From Porphyridium purpureum (taxonomy: Eukaryota; Rhodophyta; Bangiophyceae; Porphyridiales; Porphyridiaceae): a stretch of DNA of 64,000 nucleotides. Positions 9,364 to 17,628 of this stretch are shown here, piece after piece. A program made the position numbers and the translations under genes. The stretch lies in the NCBI GenBank assembly GCA_008690995.1, contig VRMN01000004.1, forward strand, positions 1,789,717-1,853,716, written 5' to 3'. The notes under the pieces are model-generated. The model ran no database searches. It was not told the origin of the DNA and saw only the letters and a program-made list of their open reading frames with translations. Every line of letters starts with the position of its first letter. The stretch's first letter is position 1.

Positions 9364-9480
9364 CCTGTGATGGCCAATTTGTACGCGTCGCTGCCGAAAC
9401 GAATATTCGACTGTGCGTGTCTTCAAGGCGCGTACGTGCAAGGAAACCGCGACCAATTCCGATTCTCTATGGCTGAGTAA
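9364..9480 (+). pseudogene. Tc1-A transposase, 3' tail beyond the gypsy insertion
   Basis: When the retrotransposon and one target duplication are removed, the frame ending at 3959 continues directly here and reads about 38 more residues to a TAA at 9478-9480. The tail resembles the C-terminus still recognisable in Tc1-B (20013-20282, minus), which supports the join. Confidence 0.75.
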
Positions 9481-9600
9481 TGGCCATAAATGTGCCGTGT
9501 CCCCTATCCGTTTCGACCTATTCCACATTCCCTTTTCACCGGACCTCTTTCCCTTTTATAGTAAAGCAGATCATTTTACTAGTAAAACTTGAAAAAAGGT

Positions 9601-9629
9601 ACTGTCCCCTATTTGATTTGGTCGCACTT
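9601..9629 (-). repeat. Tc1-A right terminal inverted repeat
   Basis: The reverse complement reads AAGTGCGACCAAATC...GGGGACAGT, matching 2786-2814. TA at 9630-9631 is the target duplicate. Confidence 0.85.
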
Positions 9630-10019
9630 TATTCGCTGGAGCATTGTTGCCGCCTATCGCTGGCGCGTCTGAAGCGGGCATTTGACCGGCTACATGTCTG
9701 TAATTTGGCTCTTGAAAAACATGTGGCGATATTTGACTTGCAGGATTATGCTTTGGGACTTTTATTCGCCGAAAATCATTTGATCGGGCGAGATATCTCT
9801 GTACCCGTGACATGTACGCGTCCTTGTTGGTACTTCTCGCCGTCCAAAGCATACTGTACATGACTTCCGGGGCCCTAGCAAAATACCGTGTCAACCTCGA
9901 GGCCGGTGCTTGCAAACTATGTCAAGAATGCGAGGTGCACACTCGCGTGGGTACAGTTGCGTCAGGTGAGGACAAACCGTGGGAAGGTGCCGGTCCCGCT
10001 CGTCGGTGGGATCCGGCGG

Positions 10020-10345
10020 GCTTGATGTGATGTGATGTGACTTGACTAGTGTGGCACATGATACTGATGCAGTGTGGCACTGGATACGGATACGGCGTGA
10101 CTCGCACGTGCCAGAGCGCATCACCAAGCACCCGGTGGGCGTCTATATAACGAGGCGCGGTCGCGCACTCATGGCGGGGAGGAACAGGCGTAAGAGTAAG
10201 GACGATGGAATAGAGACTTCTTGGTTAAAGGTTTGGTTTGAGATAGTCGTCTGCCCTTTTCGTGTGTCTCCAGTAGTGGAGTACAGTTAGCATCGGGCTG
10301 CTAACTTTATTGTATGTTGTGTCAATAAATAAATAATGCTTCAAA
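10020..10345 (+). promoter_or_regulatory. Promoter/poly(A)-signal module, possible solo LTR
   Basis: A GTGAT-rich start (TGATGTGATGTGATGTGAC) is followed by a TATA box (CTATATAACG, about 10143-10152) and then AATAAATAAATAA at about 10324. A TATA box followed by a poly(A) signal within 330 bases and no coding frame is LTR-like. I found no target duplication or second copy, so the identity and the ends are uncertain. Confidence 0.3.
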
Positions 10346-11266
10346 GTAAATGAAGGGACGCTGCGACTCCATGTGATGGCGCATCTGGTAGCTTACGTCT
10401 CCACTGAGCTGCGCCTTTTCAAACGTGCGTTTGTTCTCACAATGAAAAGCTTATGTCGCACACATGTAGAACTATATCAAAATGCTGAATTAGACCTGCG
10501 AAGATCTGATTCCTGCATTGATTGAAAACAAACAACCCGATTCTTGGCAACTTTACTTCACACAACAACCAACCAACGGGCAAGCGGACAGCAACACTCC
10601 TTGCCCGTGAGTGCGCTTGTCCGCGCCCTACGCTTCGCCGTGCCAAGCACATTTATATCCGCGCGCCGCCACTTCGCCTGCGTCCGCGCGTTTCTGTTGC
10701 ATGTGCCCCGCGCGCCCACCACGCGGCACACGCTTTTGTAACGCCCATCCCGCGTTCACGCGTACCTATCGCCTTGCCGCACTGTTACACTAGCGGCTTG
10801 CAGTATTCTTCTTCATTGATTGTGCCGTGTGAACGCTCGCGCGAAAACATGGTGCCCAAGCTGTAGAGCACCTGTAAACTAGCTCTAATCAAGATGTCAC
10901 AAATTGCGTCCTCAAAAGAGAATTCCAAGTCTCACCCATTATCTGGCCTTGTTGTGTTAGGTGACCCCTTGGCTGCGTGTGCCATTATCTCGAATGCTGC
11001 GAATAGGACGCTGCTGGGCGCTTTCTGATGTACACCAGCGACAGCGATCCCATTTGGTGATATCGAGTACCATGGCTAGCAGACGCCCTTGCATGTCGAG
11101 TGCGGTTTTTGCCAGCTGAATTTAATCGAATCTGTGTTCTTCCCCTAACTTTCCGCTCATATGTGTTGCAGGACAGCCTGAGATGGGCTGCGGACCCGGG
11201 AGACGATGCGCGGGCCGTCGTAGCGAAGCGGAAGCGCGTGTAAGTCAGCGAGTGCGTGTGGCGAGT

Positions 11267-11393
11267 GGGCGCGGTGAGGGGCCGCGGTGAGGGGGCGCGG
11301 TGAGGGGCCGCGGTGAGGGGGCGTGGTAAGGGGGCGCGGTGAGGGGGCGTGGTAAGGGGGCGCGGTGAGGGGGCGCGGTGAGGGGGCGCGGAG
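11267..11393 (+). repeat. G-rich minisatellite
   Basis: About ten copies of a 12-13 bp unit (GGGGGCGCGGTGA with GTGGTAA variants) are present. The runs of four or five G could form G-quadruplexes. It lies about 55 bases before a TATA box. Confidence 0.85.
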
Positions 11394-11450
11394 GTGAATT
11401 CTAGTTAAGCTTTTTTCCCTGAGGGGTTTTTTTCAGCTCTAGAGCTCGCC

Positions 11451-11457
11451 TATAAAA
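11451..11457 (+). promoter_or_regulatory. TATA box (TATAAAA), target transcript unknown
   Basis: TATAAAAGG follows a GC-rich context (CTCGCC) downstream of the minisatellite. No coding region on this strand follows within the gene-free stretch, so it may serve a non-coding transcript or be chance. Confidence 0.3.
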
Positions 11458-11799
11458 GGTCGTAAAATTAAGCTGGGATCGATAGTGACGGAAAATAAAA
11501 GGGTATGGATCTTGGGAAGAAAAGCGGAGTTCGGAAGGTTTCTGGAAGGATTCATCCGCTCGGGCAGAGAGAGCTGCCGAGTGTAAGGCTACGGGGAGTG
11601 GGGGTACAGTGGATGGGAGTGATACGGACAGGTACGTTTGCGTGAGGGTGGGACTACTTACGAAGCGTTGTTTTTTTGGTGTCCTTTTTGCGGGGCCGCA
11701 ACAAAAACACCATTCTTTCTCTGTGTTGGCTGCCTCTGCGCAAGAAGATCTTCTCGAGGGCGATGCCGGAGAAGCTTATTAGGCTCGCGTCCGACTGAT

Positions 11800-12786
11800 T
11801 TATTCTACATTTGGAGACGCAGGCAAATGTGACGCACAGCGTTCGACTTCCGACCTACTTCCGAAACACGCTCCAGTGCGAACGTCGACGTCGGTCACCT
11901 CCATGTCCATAATGCGATTGGTCCCGTCAGCGCCTGCGGCGACACCACCAGCACTTTCAATTAAGAATGCAATCGGAAGCACCTCGTAGAGAAGCCGCAA
12001 CTTGGCCGGCGCAACTGCCGACGTTGGATTGATGTAGATCCCGCCCTTTTTGTACATAAGTTGGTAGATGTCGGGCACGAGCGCGCCGGTATATCGCAGC
12101 GTGTACTTCTCAGACATGTAAAATTGTATGAGGCTCCCATACCCAGGATGGCTGGCGGCCGCCCGCAAATTTGCGGGTGCAAAGAGTTTGACCGTGTCTG
12201 AAAAAGCTGCCATCTCCCCCAAGAACTTCCAACCGGCGAGCGCTGCTGCGCCTCTGAGCTCGTACTGCAGCACACCGGCTTTTTCACAACCCTGGGCGCT
12301 GAGAACAAGCACGGTGCGGGGCCCATAAATTGCCATTCCGGCAGCAACCATTTGCTTGCCGGAGACACCGCGAAGCTTGTCTCCCTTCCACACACCAAAG
12401 ATCGTTCCAACAGTGAAGTTGGGCCCAATCACAGACGAACCATCGAGTGGGTCAAACGCAACGCTGAACGGAGAGTCTGGGTCGCCCCCGATATCCACCT
12501 CAGATGCACTCTCCTCGGACGACGCCGTGCACACGCAGCGTGTTTGCTTCAGCGCCTTGAAAATCAGCGCGTCCGCCAGCAAGTCGATGCGAAGCTGTGC
12601 GTCGCCGAACGAATTGGCGTTACCCGCCGCGTCGACAAGTCCATCCTCGCCGGTGCGCAGCAGATCGCCAATCTCAGCACACGCGTGTGAAAGAGCGCCA
12701 AGAATCCGGCACACTTCCGCGCCTATCTTTGGTTGAAGCGCTCGCAACTCTTCCTCGATGTTTCTCGGTGGTGACGTCGTCGACAT
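11800..12786 (-). CDS. Sedoheptulose-1,7-bisphosphatase-like enzyme (FBPase class I superfamily)
   Basis: The enzyme should hydrolyse sedoheptulose-1,7-bisphosphate (possibly also fructose-1,6-bisphosphate) to the monophosphate and Pi. The 328-residue form starts at ATG 12786-12784 (MSTTSPP). The metal-binding FDPLDGSS is at about residues 111-118. SBPase-type blocks follow: NFTVGTIFGVW (about 123-133), AIYGPRT (about 152-158) and EKYTLRYTG (about 226-234), the substrate-phosphate region. These resemble SBPase more than FBPase. The frame stays open upstream to an ATG at 12906, adding 40 residues, but the N-terminus does not look like a bipartite plastid-targeting peptide. I therefore infer a cytosolic enzyme. 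Family call strong; substrate and location inferred. Confidence 0.88.
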   Translation of the reverse strand: MSTTSPPRNIEEELRALQPKIGAEVCRILGALSHACAEIGDLLRTGEDGLVDAAGNANSFGDAQLRIDLLADALIFKALKQTRCVCTASSEESASEVDIGGDPDSPFSVAFDPLDGSSVIGPNFTVGTIFGVWKGDKLRGVSGKQMVAAGMAIYGPRTVLVLSAQGCEKAGVLQYELRGAAALAGWKFLGEMAAFSDTVKLFAPANLRAAASHPGYGSLIQFYMSEKYTLRYTGALVPDIYQLMYKKGGIYINPTSAVAPAKLRLLYEVLPIAFLIESAGGVAAGADGTNRIMDMEVTDVDVRTGACFGSRSEVERCASHLPASPNVE

Positions 12787-13076
12787 GGCAATATATCGAG
12801 CTAGATTTGCACTTGCTGTGCGTACTTTTCCCGTGGACCAGCGAAATATGCACAAGCACTCTTGTTGTCTGTTCCACTCACACACCTCGCACACCGCGAC
12901 GACCATCAGAAACGGAACATGAAAACCTGCAACATGTTGACTTCCTTGGGGCTGGGTTTAATCTCTGGGGGAGACGCCTCGCGTGCTTGCATGATACGCG
13001 CGAGCGCAACTTTTACGTGCGGTGCGTCTGCGTGCCTCGTGCTGGACTGCTCATACACCTTGAGCGCGGGGTATTT

Positions 13077-16000
13077 CTACATGAGCGAAAGGCTGAGTGG
13101 TCGTTTGGAGACATAGTGCATCAACGTGTCGAGCCTGCTGGTAGATTCTTCGAGCATCCGGAAAAATTCCTCGTGCATCTGCGCCTTTGTGTCCATGGCT
13201 GCGACTAGCTTCTGCGCCGCGTCAGCGTCTGGCGCACAAAGTGGACATGTTAGCCCGCCGGCACGGTTTGGCCCAGCCATGTTATTTCTCATATTTCCAG
13301 CCGCACCGGCCACGCCACTGACTCCAGTGGCGTCATCGACGGCATCGACGCTGCTCATGATGACGCGCTTGTCCGGCGTCAGCGAAAGACGCGAACTGTC
13401 GCGCGACTGCAATGGCATTGTGGTGGTGCTCAACTCTGCGACACAAGCATAGTGAAAGGCGTGCGTACATGCGAAGTATACGAAGGGCAGCTCTATGGTA
13501 GCATCGCACGAGGCACACCGTTGAGGACTGACACAAACGGGTGCGTACAACAGCGCCATCTCTTCTTTCTGCGCGGCGCGCACGCGTGCTTCGAGCTCGG
13601 TCGCGCGTTGAGTGCTGTCCGCAGCCTCCAGCGACAGCTGCTGCACAACGCGTTCGAAGAACTCACGGACGTCGTCATACGCAATACCAGACGCTGCCAC
13701 ATCATTCAGCAGCTCGGACGGTGTCATCACGCCGCGTTCAAACACCAGCTTCATAATCGACTTGAGCGCTATGCGGTCTGCATTGGATCCGACGTTATCG
13801 GGAGTGTCAAGGTCCGTGGATGACTCGGCAGACAATGGTGTAGATTGTGCAGAGCGCCCTAGAAACAGACGTAGGGCCTCAATCCACAAAAGAGGCTCGC
13901 GATCACCATGTCGACGGCACGCCTCAAGCATTGCGTCAGGGAGGTTCATGCGACGCAGAAGCACAGCAAGTTCTCTATACATGCGCAAAGACTCATACGC
14001 ATACAGCAAACATGACACATGGCCATGCCGCTCTGCCAGCGCCAGGGCATCAACCAGCGGGAGAGCGCACAGAGGATTTTGGAGCGCCACAAGCGCCGCG
14101 GACCCAGCTGGCGTGAATTGCGAGTCTGCCACGCTGTGTGAGGTAGGGGAAGCGGGAGCGTGGGCTGCATGCATTCTGAGGCGCTGGTGAGGGCAGAATT
14201 GACACGCATCTACTGGATGTTCGCTTTCTGCCTCCTCAGAGCCATTGGTATCCTCCATGTCACGCTGCTGCGCCATATCGATTCCCATCAATGCGTCTAT
14301 GTACACATGCCATATGCGCTCCAAGCTTGACAGTTGTACGTGCTCGCGCAATTCACCGACACGAAACAGTGCGAGAAAATGCGTCACGAGCTCTGCTCGC
14401 CAATGAGGGCAGTCGAGCAGAAGTTCACACAGCTGCTGGAAAAATTGCACAAATGGCAGCTCCTCCACGCGTGTCACTGCTTTGGATGAGGAAGCTGCTT
14501 TTCGGCGACATGCGTCGAGATCGCGATGCGTGCAACGAATGATGAGATGTACAAGCTGAGCACGACGATCGCGCAGAAGGATTCGACCAAGCTCATACCG
14601 CCGAGTACACAGAATGTGCAGAAGCTCTTCTGTGCTTGGCACGTTTCCCAGTGCGAGAATCGCATCATCTGCTCGGGGGTTCGTTGTGTCAAGCAATAGT
14701 ATGCGAGCGACGTGCTCGTTTCGTCCACGCTCCGTGGCAATGCGGAGCGCCACGTCCGCCATTCCTGCGATTCGGCATGCTTCAATAAGATCGTCTACAC
14801 TGTCGCCAGACGCGTAACTAAATGGACCGGTATCGTGACCCTTGCTCAGATTAGACGCAATCTGAGCCAAGAACACGGCGTCCTCACTTTCCCTTTGCTG
14901 CCCGGCCTCATGACTGATCGAGCGCGAATCGACGCCTGCGTGCTGGTGGCTGAAGCAGGAGACAAGTAATTTCGTATGCATCCGTGTCGCCCACTTTGTT
15001 TCGTGCATCGCTTTCAAATAGCTGATGAGCGCCGAGCGCTTGCCTGTCTGGTTGATGAGCTGCTGGATAACCCAGTTTGGATTTGGGTTCGGAAGCTCCA
15101 TTAAGCTGCTGTCTGTTCTTTGGCTAGCATCGCTTTGCTCAATACGTAGTAGCTTGCAAAACTCGCTCGCCGCAGCGTTGTATAGGCGCTTGCCTAGGAG
15201 GCTCTTCCCATACAATGCAGTGATGTCGTCGATCAATGCCCGCTGCTCAGCCTTGCTTCCAACGGTTTCGTCAAGGTAATCCTCGGTTTCAGCGAGTTCG
15301 CGAGCCTGCACGAAAAGGCCGCGGTCTGTCAGTACCTGCACACGTTGCCGAAGTGGGCGCTCTGTGACATAGAGCGCGCTCTGCGCCTTTTCCTGTGAAT
15401 GCAAGCTCAGCACCAGGCACCCCGCCTGTTTACCGCGCGCGTCTATATTAACACACTGCCAGCTGTGCTCTCCCGGTAGCTCAAATCCGTGGCCCATGAT
15501 ATCGATTTGCTTCGCGCGAAGGGCAACGACCCGATGTGCAAGATCATAAACGCTCGCACCAGCAGCTGTAGATAGCACGAGCAAGTAGTTCTCTTTGAAC
15601 ACGTGCGCACTTGGCTGATCTTCTGTCTGGAAAGCGAGGCACTGACCTAGTCCGTCACGTGTGAAGAAAAAGAGTCCCTCTTTGCGCGCCACCACCAGGT
15701 TGCCTTTATGCATACTCACGCATGCGCGTGAGGGCAAACCCCGCCCTTCAAGTAATTCGTGCCGCAGCGCCACGCTTGTTACGCTTCGCGTAGCCTGTGC
15801 ACCTGACATACTCTCTGTACTCAGAGCGGCGACTGTGGGCAACGCATTAGCGTGCGAAGTGGAGGAATCAGAGAGAGGATCAGGGTAGGCGCTCGATGAG
15901 GATGTAGATAGCGGAACTACCTGGCCACCAATGACCTCGTCAAAAAGCAGCACGCCAATATGACGATGAGAAGCAACGAATACGGCCTGTTCCACACGCT

Positions 16001-17219
16001 GAGGTGCGCTGCTCTCTTTGCCCTTGTCCGAAGATTTGGTGCTCGCTGGCACGAAGCCAAGCCAAACAATCGCCGATGCGTGTGCTATCTTCTGATCAAG
16101 GGAACCGTCACCGCTGCCACCACTGGTGATATTGCACACTACGCGCCGCTTGGCAAGCGAACGTGGGTTGCACAAATCGCCTGACAGAACAAGCACCGAG
16201 CCGTCGGTACAGCCCACACAAACCGACATGCGCGAGCTCGACACCGCCAGCGCGCACGGAGTCACACCGTCCGCCAGCGCTATCTCTACGACGCATACAA
16301 GATTTAAAGCATCCCTGCTATCAGCGTCGTCTGCGTCAGCTCCTGCAACGGCAGGAGCGTTTGCACTCGTGCCATTAAAGCCAATGACGTTCTCCTTCGC
16401 GAAGTGGATCTGCGAGATCGCTGCCGGAAGCGCGTTCAGAAGCAGCGGCCGTCCGCGGTCCGCCTTGGCAACAGTGGACGCCACACTTTGCGGTAGCCAC
16501 AGTTTCAGATTCGCTGCGCTTTTGCCCGCAGCTCTTTGTGTTCCTGAGCCGTTCGCGGCCGAATGCGTCACCTCGACACTCCTGGTCTTGTTCCTGGACT
16601 TCTCCGGCGTGCCTACGGACGCCGCAGTTGTCGCAGATGGAGCAGAGCCAGCTCGCTGAGCGTCGTCACCGATCGTTAGCACACCATGCCGGTACCAACC
16701 GGGCGCAGTACCGATAACGCAAAAGTCGGCCAACCGCACATTATGCGGGTGGAATGAACAAGCCGAGCGCGGCATGGAGTCGGGCCGAGCCCGACTGTGC
16801 GCATGAGTCTCCGCTTGTGCAGCCAATGCGGAGTGCACTTTGTGCGAACGGAAGACATGCACAAGCTCGTTCGCCTGGGACTCGCTGTTCAAACTTCCTC
16901 CATGATCAGTGCTGGAACGCGCCGGCCCGTACGTAGAAAACGCCACAAATTCACTCGCTCCTCTCGCGCGCACGCACGCTCGCAGCACATCATCCAGCCG
17001 CGCGCCACCCGAGTCTTGGAGTGCGTCATGAGCAGAAGCCGCGCCTTTTGCTGGACTACTTGCCGAAGCGTCACCAACCGCACGTTCCGCGCTCGATGTG
17101 GGCGCCGGTGACTCGGCGCCCGCGCCATGTAACGATGTGTGCGCTTGCCCGCGCTCGCCCAGGCGCACGCAGTCTGCCTGCAAAAAGCGAAAGGAACGCC
17201 ATGGCAGGGCCGTCGACAT
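13077..17219 (-). CDS. VPS11: Vacuolar protein sorting 11 (CORVET/HOPS core subunit)
   Basis: VPS11 is a core subunit of the CORVET and HOPS tethering complexes that act in endosome-vacuole fusion. The 1380-residue protein starts at ATG 17219 with LPWRSFRF, like the family's N-terminal WRRFVFF. A beta-propeller region follows (CTDGSVLVLSGDL; then EGLFFFTRDGLGQCLAF, a VPS11 hallmark). A clathrin-heavy-chain-like alpha-solenoid comes next, and a C-terminal RING-H2 near residues 1228-1330: CASC, IELPFVYFACTHAFHYAC, then CPLC. A coiled tail ends the protein. It is longer than the usual 900-1050 residues because of low-complexity Ala/Ser-rich inserts. One insert of about 60 residues splits the RING between its H/C ligands and the last CPLC. 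Other RING solenoid subunits (VPS18, VPS41) fit less well. Confidence 0.88.
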   Translation of the reverse strand: MSTALPWRSFRFLQADCVRLGERGQAHTSLHGAGAESPAPTSSAERAVGDASASSPAKGAASAHDALQDSGGARLDDVLRACVRARGASEFVAFSTYGPARSSTDHGGSLNSESQANELVHVFRSHKVHSALAAQAETHAHSRARPDSMPRSACSFHPHNVRLADFCVIGTAPGWYRHGVLTIGDDAQRAGSAPSATTAASVGTPEKSRNKTRSVEVTHSAANGSGTQRAAGKSAANLKLWLPQSVASTVAKADRGRPLLLNALPAAISQIHFAKENVIGFNGTSANAPAVAGADADDADSRDALNLVCVVEIALADGVTPCALAVSSSRMSVCVGCTDGSVLVLSGDLCNPRSLAKRRVVCNITSGGSGDGSLDQKIAHASAIVWLGFVPASTKSSDKGKESSAPQRVEQAVFVASHRHIGVLLFDEVIGGQVVPLSTSSSSAYPDPLSDSSTSHANALPTVAALSTESMSGAQATRSVTSVALRHELLEGRGLPSRACVSMHKGNLVVARKEGLFFFTRDGLGQCLAFQTEDQPSAHVFKENYLLVLSTAAGASVYDLAHRVVALRAKQIDIMGHGFELPGEHSWQCVNIDARGKQAGCLVLSLHSQEKAQSALYVTERPLRQRVQVLTDRGLFVQARELAETEDYLDETVGSKAEQRALIDDITALYGKSLLGKRLYNAAASEFCKLLRIEQSDASQRTDSSLMELPNPNPNWVIQQLINQTGKRSALISYLKAMHETKWATRMHTKLLVSCFSHQHAGVDSRSISHEAGQQRESEDAVFLAQIASNLSKGHDTGPFSYASGDSVDDLIEACRIAGMADVALRIATERGRNEHVARILLLDTTNPRADDAILALGNVPSTEELLHILCTRRYELGRILLRDRRAQLVHLIIRCTHRDLDACRRKAASSSKAVTRVEELPFVQFFQQLCELLLDCPHWRAELVTHFLALFRVGELREHVQLSSLERIWHVYIDALMGIDMAQQRDMEDTNGSEEAESEHPVDACQFCPHQRLRMHAAHAPASPTSHSVADSQFTPAGSAALVALQNPLCALPLVDALALAERHGHVSCLLYAYESLRMYRELAVLLRRMNLPDAMLEACRRHGDREPLLWIEALRLFLGRSAQSTPLSAESSTDLDTPDNVGSNADRIALKSIMKLVFERGVMTPSELLNDVAASGIAYDDVREFFERVVQQLSLEAADSTQRATELEARVRAAQKEEMALLYAPVCVSPQRCASCDATIELPFVYFACTHAFHYACVAELSTTTMPLQSRDSSRLSLTPDKRVIMSSVDAVDDATGVSGVAGAAGNMRNNMAGPNRAGGLTCPLCAPDADAAQKLVAAMDTKAQMHEEFFRMLEESTSRLDTLMHYVSKRPLSLSLM

Positions 17220-17628
17220 GTTTAACTGATGCAAGCGCTAAGTTTCGACTTGGACCGACAAACCCCTTGAACAGGCTTGGGGCTCGCTTCACTCGAAGCT
17301 GATGCGTTGTGCGCGCGACCAGAGTTTATGGAAATGTGGGGGAGTTTGACGGTCGTGTCCACCCTGCAGGGGCACTCAGATAAGATGTGGGCAGTACATA
17401 TTTCGCTAGCCCAGCTCGCGCACACTACGCAGTGCCGATAGGCTGTCCGGGGTGACCGCGCATCGCTGGTTGTACCAAAGCGACCGACGGGCCGTCTCAC
17501 TGCGAGTTATGGCGCCGGCTCCGTTGCTAAATCATTTACATTTGCATACCGTGTAAACTTCCTCGCGTGGTATCTCTGGAGGGCTGCACGGAGCGCCCGC
17601 GCGCCAGAACGCTTTAACTCTGTAGCCT
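17220..17628. other. Intergenic region upstream of VPS11
   Basis: 409 bases separate the start of VPS11 from the end of the membrane-protein gene. No ORF or motif stands out. The VPS11 frame is open a few codons upstream of its ATG without another ATG. Confidence 0.5.

Larger units (their letters stand above)
2786..9629 (+). mobile_element. Tc1-A: Tc1/mariner transposon split by a nested gypsy element
   Basis: Terminal inverted repeats at 2786-2814 and 9601-9629 share A(G/A)GTGCGACCAAATC and TAGGGGACAGT, and each is flanked by TA (2784-2785, 9630-9631), as Tc1/mariner insertion requires. Removing Gypsy-B (3960-9358) and one copy of its 5-bp target duplication leaves a 1440-bp element, a normal Tc1 size. 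It sits next to the gag end of Gypsy-A and so inserted into or beside that element. Confidence 0.9.
9632..11799. other. Gene-free stretch between Tc1-A and the SBPase-like gene
   Basis: No credible protein gene is visible in these 2.2 kb. Short ORFs occur on both strands without recognisable motifs. The stretch includes the promoter-like module at 10020-10345, the G-rich minisatellite at 11267-11393 and a TATA box at 11451-11457. Part of 9632-10020 may be flank of Gypsy-A, because Tc1-A inserted next to it. Confidence 0.5.

Noticed and set aside
16126-16659. Plus-strand ORFs of 100-200 codons opposite VPS11 (12597-17302)
   Set aside because: Antisense shadows of the VPS11 and SBPase-like coding sequence.
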